NCBI RefSeq assembly: GCF_021531315.1
Contig: NZ_JAFBIQ010000003.1
Location: 124,001-188,000, forward strand
Reading direction: 5' to 3'
Length of the DNA stretch: 64,000 bases
Source: Oscillibacter valericigenes
Lineage (GTDB): Bacteria > Bacillota > Clostridia > Oscillospirales > Oscillospiraceae
Shown here: piece by piece, positions 43,551 through 53,490 of the stretch
Numbering within the stretch: the stretch's first letter is position 1
Layout: each line of letters starts with the position of its first letter
Translations under genes and position numbers: made by a program
Notes under the pieces: generated by a model
Told to the model about the DNA's origin: nothing
What the model saw: only the letters and a program-made list of their open reading frames with translations
The model's database searches: none

Positions 43551-44178
43551 CCTGACGCACCTCATCGAGGAGGCGATGCCCGTCTATCCCGAGACCGACC
43601 CGCCAAGGCTCACGCCCTCTAACACCTTCGAGCAGCACGGCTTTCGCGAAACGCTGCTGACGATGGGCTCTCACACCGGCACGCACATGGATTCTCCCGC
43701 GCACATGCTGCGCGACGGCAAAACGCTCGATCAGCTTCCCGCGGACAAATACATCGGCACCGCCTATGTGCTCGACTGCTCCGACCTCGCGGGCAGGGAG
43801 ATCCCGAAGGCCCGCCTTCAGCTCCACGCAAGCGAGATCGGGGCCGCCGACTTCCTGCTCTTCTACACCGGCTGGGATCAGTATTGGGGCAGCGAGGAAT
43901 ACTTCTCCCCCTTCCCTGTTCTTTCTGTCGAAGCGGCGGAATATCTTGCCGCCTTCCCGCTCAAGGGCGTCGGCACCGATGCGATCTCCATCGACCCGAT
44001 GGATACGGTCGATTATCCCGTGCATAAGATCCTCCTCGGCGCGGGCTTTGTGAACACGGAAAACCTCTGCAGCCTCGCCCCGCTCGCGGGCAAGACCTTC
44101 CCCTATGCCGCGCTCCCTCTGCGCTTCAAGGACGCCGACGGTTCGCCGGTGCGCGCCGTCGCCATGTTGGAGGACTGA
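43537..44178 (+). CDS. Cyclase family protein (kynurenine formamidase-like)
   Basis: This 213-aa metal-dependent hydrolase belongs to the cyclase/KynB superfamily. The metal-binding signature HTGTHMDSPAHML lies near residue 48, and the N-terminus has DLTHLIEEAMPVYP. A second conserved stretch is ISIDPMDT. Substrates in this family range from formylkynurenine to amides and cyclic ureas; nothing here fixes the choice. The start overlaps the end of mnmG by 14 bases, with AAAGGAG upstream, so it is translationally linked. Confidence 0.85.
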   Translation: MKILDLTHLIEEAMPVYPETDPPRLTPSNTFEQHGFRETLLTMGSHTGTHMDSPAHMLRDGKTLDQLPADKYIGTAYVLDCSDLAGREIPKARLQLHASEIGAADFLLFYTGWDQYWGSEEYFSPFPVLSVEAAEYLAAFPLKGVGTDAISIDPMDTVDYPVHKILLGAGFVNTENLCSLAPLAGKTFPYAALPLRFKDADGSPVRAVAMLED

Positions 44179-44187
44179 TGAGAAAAA

Positions 44188-44220
44188 GGGAAAGCGGTCT
44201 GCCGTGCAGACCGCTTTTTC
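44188..44220. terminator. Terminator between the convergent cyclase and argF genes
   Basis: AAAGCGGTCTGC (44191-44202) pairs with GCAGACCGCTTT (44206-44217) around CGT, with TTTTTC after it on the plus strand. The minus strand has an interrupted T tract, so it may also serve argF. Confidence 0.88.
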
Positions 44221-44316
44221 TATGATGCCGACAGCAGGACAAAGCCCTCGGGCGTATAGCGGAGGGCTTTGTCTGGGGTGAAGAAAAGTTTGTCGCTTTC
44301 GAGCGAGTTATTTTGA

Positions 44317-45312
44317 TCAGACGTTGCCGATGGTGGCGACCATGACGGCCTTGATGGTGTGCATACGGTTTTCAGCCTCGTCGAACACCTTGGAGTTCGG
44401 GGAGAGGAACACCTCGTCCGTGACTTCGCGGATGTCATAGCCCAGCTCCTTCTGAGAGGCGGCCATGGTGGTGTCGAAGTCGTGGAAGGAGGGCAGGCAG
44501 TGCAGGAAGATGCAGTCGCTGTTCTCGGTGGCCTTGAGCACATCGCCGGTGACCTTGTACGGGGTGAGCTGCTTCACGCGCTCGGGGATCTTGTCCTCTT
44601 CGCCCATGGAGGCCCAAATGTCGGTGTAGAGAGCGTCGGCACCCTTGAGCAGAGCCTTGTCCTCGCCGTACTCGACGACGGCGCCGGTCTCCTTGGCGAC
44701 CTCGCGGCAATACTCGACGACATCAGCGGCGGGAGCGAGCTCCTTCGGGCCCCAGCCGACATAGTGCATACCGAGCTTGGCGCAAATGTACATCAGGCAG
44801 TAAGCCACGTTGTTGCGGGTATCGCCGCAGAAAACGAGCTTGCACTTGTTGAGGGGCTTCTTGGTGTTCTCCATCAGGGTGAGGATGTCAGCGAGAGCCT
44901 GGGTGGGGTGATCGACGTCGGTCAAACCGTTCCACACGGGAACGCCGGCGTTGGCGGCGAGACCCTCAACGACCTTCTGGTCGTAGCCGCGGTACTCGAT
45001 GCCGTCGAAGAAGCGGCCGAGGACCTTTGCAGTGTCGACCATGGTCTCCTTCTTGCCCATCTGGGAGGACTTGGAGTCGAGGAAGGTGACATGGGCGCCC
45101 TCGTCATAAGCGGCGACTTCGAACGCGCAGCGGGTGCGGGTAGAGGTCTTCTCGAAGAGCAGAACGATGTTCTTGCCGGCGAGCAGGTTGCCGCGGATAC
45201 CGGCGCGCTTCTTTGCCTTGAGATCGGCGGCGAGGTTGAGCATATAGCGGATCTCATCGGGAGTGAAATCCTTCAGGGTGAGAAAAGAACGGCCTTTGAG
45301 ATTGACGGGCAT
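44317..45312 (-). CDS. argF: Ornithine carbamoyltransferase
   Basis: This enzyme joins ornithine and carbamoyl phosphate to citrulline, in arginine synthesis or, running backwards, in the arginine deiminase pathway. The 331-aa protein has the carbamoyl-phosphate motif FEKTSTRTRCAFE, HPTQALADILTL, and the ornithine motif FLHCLPSFHDFDT. I placed the start at 45312 behind AAGGAGG. No arginine deiminase or carbamate kinase is adjacent, so I use the biosynthetic name; catabolic ArcB cannot be excluded. It is divergent from the AraC-type regulator. Confidence 0.93.
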   Translation of the reverse strand: MPVNLKGRSFLTLKDFTPDEIRYMLNLAADLKAKKRAGIRGNLLAGKNIVLLFEKTSTRTRCAFEVAAYDEGAHVTFLDSKSSQMGKKETMVDTAKVLGRFFDGIEYRGYDQKVVEGLAANAGVPVWNGLTDVDHPTQALADILTLMENTKKPLNKCKLVFCGDTRNNVAYCLMYICAKLGMHYVGWGPKELAPAADVVEYCREVAKETGAVVEYGEDKALLKGADALYTDIWASMGEEDKIPERVKQLTPYKVTGDVLKATENSDCIFLHCLPSFHDFDTTMAASQKELGYDIREVTDEVFLSPNSKVFDEAENRMHTIKAVMVATIGNV

Positions 45313-45500
45313 GGGATAGTCCTCCTTCAAAATAGTTACCCCCAATGGGGAAAATGCCTCATGTTCTGTACATATCATATCAATTTCGCCGCAAATTGCT
45401 GGACATTTTCGTGTAATATTTTTGTATTTTATGGCAAAATTTCAGCTCCGGCGTGCTGCGGCCCACTCTGAAAAAACCATAAATACGGTGCAGCCGGCAC

Positions 45501-45530
45501 TTGCCAAAGACGACGGAGCTGCGGTATACT
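45501..45530 (+). promoter_or_regulatory. Promoter of the AraC-type regulator
   Basis: TTGCCA (45501-45506) and TATACT (45525-45530) are separated by 18 bp, about 60 bases upstream of the start codon. Confidence 0.65.
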
Positions 45531-45592
45531 ATATCCTGATCTTAACAAAGTGTTCTCTTCCGATTTATGCCGACGACAAGAGGTGAAGCCGT

Positions 45593-46849
45593 ATGAAAGA
45601 CCTTGCCGCGATGCAGTCCTTTGAGCGCTCCCGTCTGGACCGGAGCAAACTGTGCTCGTTCGACAATGAGACCATCGAAGCGCCCACCGCGCCGCTCATT
45701 CATCAGGAGGCTCGTATCCTCTATATCTGCGAGGGGCAGGGCATCATCCGTGTGCAGGGGCGCGACATCGAGCTGCGCCCGAATACGCTGCTCTCTATCC
45801 TGCCGTGGCAGATCACGGCGGTGACAGAGGTCACCGAGCCGCTGCAATACCACCTCGTCATCTACAACCTCCACACGCTCAACCGCTACATCCGCGCCTT
45901 CTCCGACGAGCGCGGCGATGCGGTGGACTGGCTCACGCACATCGAGCAGCAGCCTGCGCTCTACTGCAACGAGGGGCAGGCGCGGAGCATGGAACAGTTC
46001 TTCCTCTCGCTGCGCGAGGAGGTGGGGCTGGAGTCCATCCTCGGCGCGGCGCCGCCGAAGGTGCTCGGCTCGCTTGCGGTCATCAACCGGCTCGTCGAGC
46101 TGGTGATCCTGATGGAGCGCTTTCGCGCCGAGCAGCCCCAGCCGACCGCGCCCGGCGGCGCCTCCGCTGCGCCCGACATGAGCGAGATCCTGCGCTATCT
46201 CTACTGCCACACCGGCGAAAAGCTGACGCTCAAGGGACTCTCACGCATCTTCTACGTTTCCGAAAGCAGCCTGAGCAGCTACATCAGCGGCATGACGGGG
46301 CTGTCGTTTTTCGACCTCTTGAACGAAATGCGCGTCGGCAAGACCGCCGACTACCTGCTCTACACCGACCTCACGCTCGAGGAGATCGCCGCCGCGCTCG
46401 GCTATGTGGATGCCTCGCACATCTCCAAGGTCTTTTCCGCGCGCGTGGGGATGCGCATCAATGACTACCGCAAGACCTACCGCCGCGTGGAGAGCATCTG
46501 CCGCATCGAGAGCGACCGGCGCATCTACGCGGTGGTGGAGTACCTCTGCCACAGTTATCACGAGCCGCTCTCCGCGCGCACGGTAGCTGAAAAATTCGGC
46601 TATACCGCCGCCGAGCTCAACCGCGCTCTGATGCTTCAGGTGGAGAAGAATTTCGAGGAATTTCTCAACTATCTGCGCATCAACCGCGCCGCCGAACTGC
46701 TGCTCACCACCGATCGCAGCGTGACCTATATCGCCATGGAGGTCGGCTACGCGAATGTCAAGACCTTCAACCGCAATTTCCTGCGCTTCAAGGTGATGAC
46801 GCCCGGCGATTTCCGCAAAAAGGTGGCGCTTCAGGAGGGCCGCCTGTGA
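45593..46849 (+). CDS. AraC family regulator with two HTH domains
   Basis: This is a 418-aa regulator. An N-terminal cupin-like sensor region (about residues 35-95) and a helical linker lead into a first AraC-type HTH (195-296, with SESSLSSYISGMTGLSFFDLL and LTLEEIAAALGYVDASHISKVF). A second, complete AraC-type HTH follows (312-411, with SVTYIAMEVGYANVKTFNRNFLRF). Most family members have one such domain. It lies just upstream of the branched-chain-type ABC operon and is the obvious candidate regulator. A terminator follows. Confidence 0.88.
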   Translation: MKDLAAMQSFERSRLDRSKLCSFDNETIEAPTAPLIHQEARILYICEGQGIIRVQGRDIELRPNTLLSILPWQITAVTEVTEPLQYHLVIYNLHTLNRYIRAFSDERGDAVDWLTHIEQQPALYCNEGQARSMEQFFLSLREEVGLESILGAAPPKVLGSLAVINRLVELVILMERFRAEQPQPTAPGGASAAPDMSEILRYLYCHTGEKLTLKGLSRIFYVSESSLSSYISGMTGLSFFDLLNEMRVGKTADYLLYTDLTLEEIAAALGYVDASHISKVFSARVGMRINDYRKTYRRVESICRIESDRRIYAVVEYLCHSYHEPLSARTVAEKFGYTAAELNRALMLQVEKNFEEFLNYLRINRAAELLLTTDRSVTYIAMEVGYANVKTFNRNFLRFKVMTPGDFRKKVALQEGRL

Positions 46850-46865
46850 GGACTTTTTCCCTTTC

Positions 46866-46903
46866 GGCTCCGACTGCTTTTCCGCAGTCGGAGCCGCTTT
46901 TTT
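46866..46903 (+). terminator. Terminator after the AraC-type regulator
   Basis: GGCTCCGACTGC (46866-46877) pairs with GCAGTCGGAGCC (46884-46895) and is followed by GCTTTTTTC. Confidence 0.94.
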
Positions 46904-46942
46904 CTGCGCTCTTTACGCCTTCTTCTCACCTTTTCGCCGTTT

Positions 46943-46959
46943 TGCACAAAATTTGCGCA
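46943..46959. promoter_or_regulatory. Palindrome upstream of the liv promoter
   Basis: TGCACAAAATTTGCGCA is a 17-bp palindrome with one mismatch, ending 25 bp upstream of the -35 box. A third TTTGC follows at 46961. It is a candidate activator site. Confidence 0.4.
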
Positions 46960-46984
46960 GTTTGCAACTATCTTCTGATATGAC

Positions 46985-47013
46985 TTGACAACGGCCGGGC
47001 GAGATGGTATTTT
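46985..47013 (+). promoter_or_regulatory. Promoter of the liv operon
   Basis: TTGACA (46985-46990) and TATTTT (47008-47013) are separated by 17 bp, giving a leader of about 155 nt. Confidence 0.8.
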
Positions 47014-47176
47014 GAAAACAAGTTCTCCGCTGCTCATTTGCCGCGCTCTTGCGTCATACACATCCTGTAAGGACGGCATGACCGCGGGGACCGATCCCGC
47101 ACGGCGGACATCCATCCCTGCAAACCCTGACCGCCGCGAAAGAGCGGTCACAACAAATTGAAGGAGGATTCAAACC

Positions 47177-48382
47177 ATGCGCAAAACTATGAAGAAGCTC
47201 ATTGCTCTCACCCTCACCTGCCTGATGCTTGCGGCCCTGTTCACAGGCTGCGGCGACAAGGGCGGCAACGGCGGCGGCGACAACGGCAATGCCGACGGCG
47301 ACGATGTCATCAAGCTCGGCTGGATGGGCTCGCTCACCGGCGATCAGGCGGCCTTCGGCACCTGCGAGAGCCAGACGGTCAAGATGCTCGTTGACGATCT
47401 CAACGCCAACGGCGGCCTGCTCGGCAAGCAGGTCAAGCTCTTCTGCTACGACACCAAGGGCGACGCACAGGAGGCGGTCAATGTCGCCAAGCGCCTGTGC
47501 GCACAGGATAAGGTCTGCGCGATCATCGGCCCGAACGCTTCCGGCCAGTGCATCGCCATCCAGTCCGTGCTCGACCAGTACAAGATCTCCGATATGTCCA
47601 CCGTGGCGACCAACGAAAAGGTCACCGTGCAGGATGTCAACGGTACCCCCGTGCTCAAGGACTATAACTTCCGCGTCTGCTTCATCGACCCCGTGCAGGG
47701 CCGTATCGCCGCGTCCTTCATCGCCGACTATCTCGGCTATAAGAAGGCCGCCATCCTCTACGATGTCAACGACGACTATGCTCAGGGCCTGAAGGATAAC
47801 TTCATCGCCGTCTACACCTCCAAGGGCGGCACCGTGGTCGCCGAGGAGGGCTACACCGCGGGCGACACCGACTTCACCGCGCAGCTCACCAAGATCAAGG
47901 AGGCTCAGCCCCAGATCATCTTCACCCCCATCTTCTATCAGGATTTCATCATGATCCACAAGCAGGCCCGCACCCTCGGCATTGACCTTGCCATGGTCGG
48001 CGGCGACGGCTGCGCGTCCGAGGTCCTCTTCGACGCCGCCGACGCGGTGGACGGCTCCTATGTCATCAACCACGTCTCCCTGACCGATCCCGCCGGCGAG
48101 AGCTTCCGTAAGGAATACGCCGAGAAGTACAACGGCGCGAAGATGGAGCTCAACGGCTACATGGCGCATGACGCCTTCCTCACCTGGGTCGCGGCGGTCG
48201 AGAAGGCCGGCAGCGACGATCCGCAGGCCATCACCGACGCCTACACTCAGATCACCGTCGAGGGTCTGACCGGCACCATCAAGATCTCCCCCGAGGATCA
48301 CAACCCTGTCGATAAGGCGGGCTGCGTGGAGCGCATCGACGGCGCGAACAAGACCTACATCTTCGAGACCAAGATCGCGTAA
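47177..48382 (+). CDS. livJ: Branched-chain-amino-acid-type ABC transporter, substrate-binding lipoprotein
   Basis: This is the extracellular solute-binding subunit of a HAAT-type importer, 401 aa. It has a lipoprotein signal peptide with lipobox LFTGC (cysteine at residue 25), a glycine/asparagine/aspartate-rich linker, and a periplasmic-binding fold starting IKLGWMGSLTGDQAAFGT. Family segments include VCAIIGPNASGQCIAIQ and GGDGCASEVLFDAADAVDGSYV. The exact substrate (leucine-type amino acids, amides or urea) is not fixed by sequence. AAGGAGG precedes the start. Confidence 0.92.
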   Translation: MRKTMKKLIALTLTCLMLAALFTGCGDKGGNGGGDNGNADGDDVIKLGWMGSLTGDQAAFGTCESQTVKMLVDDLNANGGLLGKQVKLFCYDTKGDAQEAVNVAKRLCAQDKVCAIIGPNASGQCIAIQSVLDQYKISDMSTVATNEKVTVQDVNGTPVLKDYNFRVCFIDPVQGRIAASFIADYLGYKKAAILYDVNDDYAQGLKDNFIAVYTSKGGTVVAEEGYTAGDTDFTAQLTKIKEAQPQIIFTPIFYQDFIMIHKQARTLGIDLAMVGGDGCASEVLFDAADAVDGSYVINHVSLTDPAGESFRKEYAEKYNGAKMELNGYMAHDAFLTWVAAVEKAGSDDPQAITDAYTQITVEGLTGTIKISPEDHNPVDKAGCVERIDGANKTYIFETKIA

Positions 48383-48426
48383 CCGCAGCATTGCACAGGG
48401 CAAATGAATTTTGCCTCTTTACGACA

Positions 48427-48454
48427 CTCGGGCGTCCCGCACGGGACGCCCGAG
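48427..48454 (+). promoter_or_regulatory. Strong hairpin between livJ and livH
   Basis: CTCGGGCGTCCCG and CGGGACGCCCGAG form a 12- to 13-bp stem with a tiny loop. There is no T-run, so it more likely protects the livJ message 3' end or gives partial termination. Confidence 0.6.
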
Positions 48455-48480
48455 GTTAACAGGACAAAAGGAGGCTATAC

Positions 48481-49359
48481 ATGGGTATAGAATATTTTCT
48501 CCAGCAGCTGGTAAACGGCATCTGCCTCGGCGGTATGTACGCGCTGATGTCGGTCGGCTATTCGCTGGTTTACAGCATCATGAACTTTTCCAACTTTGCC
48601 CACGGCGGCGTCATCATGGTCGGCGCTTATGTGGGCTATTTTGCTCTCACCTCACTCAATGTTCCGTTCTTCGCGGCATTCCTGCTGTGCGGGCTCGGCA
48701 GCGGCCTGCTCGCCGTCGTGATCGAGCGGCTGGTCTATTCCCCGCTGCGCAAGCGCCGCGCGCCGTCGCTCTACTTTATCATCTCGGCGATGGGCGCGTC
48801 CATCTTCCTTGAGAACTTCGTCATCGCCACCATCGACGGCACCCCCAGAAACTATCCCCCGATCTTCGACAACCGCATCAGCCTCGGCGGCATCTCCCTC
48901 GGCGTAGACAGCTTGCTGATGATCGTGGTCTCGTCCGTCGCGCTGCTGATTTTGATGTTCATCATACAAAAAACCAAGGTCGGCCTCGCGATCCGCGCCT
49001 GCTCGTACAGTGAGAAGGCCTCGACCCTCATGGGCATCAACGGCGACCTCGTGATCTTCATCATCTTCCTCATGGGCGGCGTGCTCGCAGGCTTTGCCGG
49101 TATGCTCTACGGTATGCGCTTCATCGTCAAGCCCACCATCGGCCAGGTCACGAACAAATCCTTCGTCGCGGCGGTGTTCGGCGGTCTCGGCAGTCTCCCC
49201 GGCGCCATCGTCGGCTCGGTGCTGCTCGGCATCATGGAGATCTTCGTCGCGTCCTTCAACTCCAACCTGCGCGACCTGTTCGTGTACGCGCTGCTGATCC
49301 TCGTCCTCATCATCAAGCCGTCCGGCCTGATGGGCAAGGTCGTGGAAGACAAGGCGTAA
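48481..49359 (+). CDS. livH: Branched-chain-type ABC transporter, permease LivH
   Basis: This is the first permease subunit, 292 aa, with about eight membrane helices. It starts QQLVNGICLGGMYALMSVGYSLVYSIMNFSNF, the LivH-type N-terminus, and has the cytoplasmic coupling segment GLAIRACSYSEKASTLMGIN. It lies between livJ and livM in the operon, and AAAGGAGG precedes its ATG. Confidence 0.93.
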   Translation: MGIEYFLQQLVNGICLGGMYALMSVGYSLVYSIMNFSNFAHGGVIMVGAYVGYFALTSLNVPFFAAFLLCGLGSGLLAVVIERLVYSPLRKRRAPSLYFIISAMGASIFLENFVIATIDGTPRNYPPIFDNRISLGGISLGVDSLLMIVVSSVALLILMFIIQKTKVGLAIRACSYSEKASTLMGINGDLVIFIIFLMGGVLAGFAGMLYGMRFIVKPTIGQVTNKSFVAAVFGGLGSLPGAIVGSVLLGIMEIFVASFNSNLRDLFVYALLILVLIIKPSGLMGKVVEDKA

Positions 49360-49374
49360 GGAGGGAGGAACGAT

Positions 49375-50324
49375 ATGTTTAGCTGGTATTACATCGAGGG
49401 TATCCTCATTCAGTCCTGCTACACCCTGCTGATTGTGCTGGGCCTTTCCATCCTCACGGGCTACACCGGTATGTTCTCGTTCGGCCATGCGGGCTTTGTG
49501 TGCATCGGCGCGTATGTGTCCGTCATTTGCACGATGGCGTTCGGTCTGCCCTATTGGCTCTCGCTCATCATCGCGGGCCTTGCCGCCATGCTGCTCGGCG
49601 CGGGCCTCGGCAAGATCACGCTCAACCTCAAGGGCGACTACTTCTGTATTGCCACGCTCGGCGTGGGCGAGGCGATACGGCTGATCTTTAACAATTTGCA
49701 GCTCACCATCAATGTCGGCGGCAAGGGCTTCCTGCTCGACGGCGCGAAGGGCGTGGCGAGCATCCCGCTGCACACCACCTTCAAGGGCTCGCTGGTCATC
49801 GTCGTCATCTTCCTCACCGCCACGACGCTGCTGATGAACTCCAAGCACGGGCGCAGTATGCTCGCCGTGCGCGAGGACGATCTGGCCGCACAGATGAGCG
49901 GCATCAACACCTTCCGCTCCAAGATGCTCGCCATGTGCATGTCCGCGCTCTATGCTGGCATCGCGGGCGGCATGATGGCGCACTACTTCGGCTACCTCCA
50001 GCCCAAGATGTTCATGATGGTCAAGTCTACGGAGTACACCATCATGGTCATCTTCGGCGGCATGGGCTCCATCACCGGCTCGGTGCTTGGCACGGTGCTG
50101 CTGTGCGCGCTGCCGGAGCTGCTGCGCGCGGTGGGCGACTGGCGCCTCGTGATGTACGGCCTTGCCGTTATCATCATCATGATCGTCCGCCCGAAGGGCC
50201 TCATGGGCGGCAAGGAGCTGCCGGTCGGCAGGATCTGCCGTGCCATCGGCCGCGTTTTCACCGGAAAGAAAAAGGACCTGCCCCCGCCTGACGGCGGAGA
50301 CGGCGGTGGAGAGGAGGCGCTGGC

Positions 50325-50328
<4 letters not shown>
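49375..50328 (+). CDS. livM: Branched-chain-type ABC transporter, permease LivM
   Basis: This is the second permease subunit, 317 aa, with about eight to nine membrane helices. Family segments are LSILTGYTGMFSFGHAGFVCIGAY near the N-terminus and the coupling helix SMLAVREDDLAAQMSGINTF. The C-terminus is a charged tail ending in a glycine- and glutamate-rich stretch. Its stop overlaps the livG start by 4 bases (ATGA). Confidence 0.93.
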
Positions 50329-51201
<873 letters not shown>

Positions 51202-51215
<14 letters not shown>

Positions 51216-51918
51216 GATCAAAGACCTGAATGTCTACTACGGCGGCATCCACGCCCTCAAGGGCATTTCCCTTGAGGTGGAGGAGGGGCAGATCGTTTCG
51301 ATGATCGGCTCCAACGGCGCAGGCAAATCGTCCATGATGAACGCGATCTCAGGGCTGGTGAAGTACAAGTCCGGCGAGATCCTCTACAAGGGCCAGCCGC
51401 TGCCGACGGCGGCGAACAAGGTCGTCAAGCTCGGCGTGTGTCAGGTACCGGAGGGGCGTCAGATCTTCGCCAACCTCACGACCTATGAAAACCTCAAGAT
51501 CGGCGCGTACCTGCGCAGCGATAAGGACGGCATCGAGCGCGACCTCAAGCGCGTGTATGAGATCTTCCCGCGTTTGGAGGAGCGCAAAAATCAGATCGCC
51601 GGCACGCTCTCCGGCGGCGAGCAGCAGATGCTCGCCATGGGCCGCGGCATCATGTCCGCGCCCGATCTCATCATGCTCGATGAGCCCTCCCTCGGCCTCG
51701 CGCCGCTGCTGGTCAACACCATTTTCGACACCATCCGTGAGATCAAGGCCATGGGCAAGACCATTCTGCTCGTCGAGCAGAACGCGCTCAAGGCGCTCTC
51801 CGTTGCGGACAACGCCTATGTGCTCGAACAGGGGCGCATCACCAAGTCCGGCTCGGGGCGCGAGCTTCTCAGGGACCCCGCCATCGCCGAGGCTTACCTT
51901 GGCAAGGCTGCGCGCTGA
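51202..51918 (+). CDS. livF: Branched-chain-type ABC transporter, ATP-binding protein LivF
   Basis: This is the second ATPase subunit, 238 aa. It begins MLEIKDLNVYYGGIHALKGIS and has Walker A in SMIGSNGAGKSSMMNAISG, the LivF-type CQVPEGRQIFANLTTYENL, the signature TLSGGEQQMLAMGRGIM, and Walker B LIMLDEPSLGLAPLL. Two in-frame ATGs lie at 51202 and 51208; AAAGGAGG at 51185 fits the first. It is the last transporter gene before glutamine synthetase, 32 bases away. Confidence 0.94.
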
Positions 51919-51950
51919 CTCTACCGAAATTTTTGGGAGGTATTTTTGCA

Positions 51951-53375
51951 ATGGCTAAAACGGCACAGGATGTCATGCAGCTCATCCGTGAGCAGGGCAT
52001 CAAAATGGTGGACTTCAAGATGGTCGACATCAACGGCCAGTACCGCCATGTGACCATTCCCGCGCAGAATTTCACCGAAGCGACCATGACCGACGGCATC
52101 GGTTTCGACGCCTCGAACTACGGCTACGCCGTGGTGGAAAAGAGCGATATGGTCTTTATCCCCGACCCCGCCACCGCACAGCTCGACCCGTTCTGCGAGA
52201 TCTCCACGCTCTCGATGACCGGCAACGCCATGATCATCGACTACCCCAACAATCGCCCGCTCGACCAGTATCCGCGCAATATCGTGCAGGCGGCGGAGCG
52301 GTATATGCGCGAGAGCGGCATTGCCGACACGATGCTCATTCTGCCCGAGTTCGAGTTCTATCTCTTCGACGATGTGGCTTGGAAGGTCGCGCCGAACGAG
52401 ATCGGTATGAGCCTCGACGCCGAGCAGGCGCACTGGAACGGCGACATCAACGGCCGCGGTGTGATCGTGCCCCGTCAGGGCCACTACCACATCGCCAAGC
52501 CCTTCGACCGCACCTATGAGTGCCGCAGCGAGATGTGCCTGCACATGGAGGAGGCGGGTATCCCCATCAAGTACCACCACCCCGAGGTCGGCGGCGCGGG
52601 CCAGTTTGAGGTCGAGCCGAGGCTCGGCGAGATGAGCAAGATGGCCGACGCGAGCATGATGATCAAGTACATCATCCGCAACACCGCCCTCAAGTACGGC
52701 AAGACCGCGACCTTTATGCCCAAGCCCGTCTATGGCGAGGCGGGCAGCGGAATGCACGTCCACATGCTGCTTTTGAAGGACGGCGAGCCGGTATTCTCCG
52801 ACGACAACGGCTACTCCCACCTCAGCAGGGAGGCCCACTGGTTCATGGGCGGCCTTTTGAAGCACATCGCCTCGCTCTGCGCGCTCACGAACCCCTCTAC
52901 CAACTCCTTCAAGCGTCTGGTGCCCGGCTTCGAGGCACCCGTCACCGTCGGCTACGCCACGAGCAACCGCAGCGCAGTCATCCGCATCCCCGCCTACGCG
53001 AAGACGCCGAACCTGCGCCGCTTTGAGATCCGCAACCCCGATGCCACCTGCAACCCGTACTTCTGCTACGCGGCGCTGCTGATGGCGGGCCTCGACGGCA
53101 TCGAGAACAGGATCGACCCGCACGAGAACGGCTGGGGCCCCTACGACGTCAACCTCTACACCCTCTCCGACGAGGAGAAGGCGAAGCTGCAAGGTCTGCC
53201 GACCTCGCTTGACGCGGCGCTCGACGCGCTTGAGGCCGACCACGACTATCTTACCAAGGGCGGCGTGTTCCCCGAGGCGCTGCTCAAGAATTTCATCGCC
53301 GCCAAGCGCAAGGAGTGCGCGGCGATGGCCGCCATCCCGCACCCCGCGGAGTTTGAGCGCTACTACAACCTGTAA
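51951..53375 (+). CDS. glnA: Glutamine synthetase, type I
   Basis: This enzyme makes glutamine from glutamate, ammonia and ATP. The 474-aa protein has LPEFEFYLFDD with metal-binding glutamates, HHPEVGGAGQFEVEPR, the metal and glutamate site AGSGMHVHMLLLKDG, KRLVPGFEAPVTVGYATSNRSAVIRIP and RRFEIRNPDATCNPY. An NLYTL stretch is in the position of the GSI-beta adenylylation tyrosine (NLYDL in enterics), but no partner enzyme is visible here. GGGAGG precedes the start. It directly follows the liv genes, so uptake and ammonia assimilation may be co-expressed. Confidence 0.96.
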   Translation: MAKTAQDVMQLIREQGIKMVDFKMVDINGQYRHVTIPAQNFTEATMTDGIGFDASNYGYAVVEKSDMVFIPDPATAQLDPFCEISTLSMTGNAMIIDYPNNRPLDQYPRNIVQAAERYMRESGIADTMLILPEFEFYLFDDVAWKVAPNEIGMSLDAEQAHWNGDINGRGVIVPRQGHYHIAKPFDRTYECRSEMCLHMEEAGIPIKYHHPEVGGAGQFEVEPRLGEMSKMADASMMIKYIIRNTALKYGKTATFMPKPVYGEAGSGMHVHMLLLKDGEPVFSDDNGYSHLSREAHWFMGGLLKHIASLCALTNPSTNSFKRLVPGFEAPVTVGYATSNRSAVIRIPAYAKTPNLRRFEIRNPDATCNPYFCYAALLMAGLDGIENRIDPHENGWGPYDVNLYTLSDEEKAKLQGLPTSLDAALDALEADHDYLTKGGVFPEALLKNFIAAKRKECAAMAAIPHPAEFERYYNL

Positions 53376-53403
53376 TATATATATACTACTCACGCACCCA
53401 ACG

Positions 53404-53436
53404 GGGGACCGTCCGCACGGGCGGTTCCCCCTTTGT
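53404..53436 (+). terminator. Probable terminator after glnA
   Basis: GGGGGACCG pairs imperfectly with CGGTTCCCCC around a G/C-rich centre and is followed by a short TTT. The T-run is weak. Confidence 0.6.
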
Positions 53437-53490
53437 GCGGGCGATGCGTTTCTTCGTGCAAGGCGCGAAGCACCGAAAAGGAGAATGATC

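Larger units (their letters stand above)
46904..47176 (+). other. Control region and leader of the liv operon
   Basis: These 273 bases hold a 17-bp palindrome (46943-46959), a consensus promoter (46985-47013), and a leader of about 155 nt. The leader contains small G/C hairpins, such as GACCGC paired with GCGGTC near 47138-47155, but nothing I recognise as a known riboswitch. Confidence 0.5.

Noticed and set aside
44238-44273. Hairpin GACAAAGCCCTC/GAGGGCTTTGTC downstream of argF as a terminator
   Set aside because: The stem is good but there is no T-run on either strand. It may be a processing element; the terminator at 44188-44220 is the better candidate.
47014-47176. Known riboswitch in the liv leader
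   Set aside because: Small G/C hairpins are present but no conserved core of a lysine, glycine, glutamine or T-box type RNA is visible.
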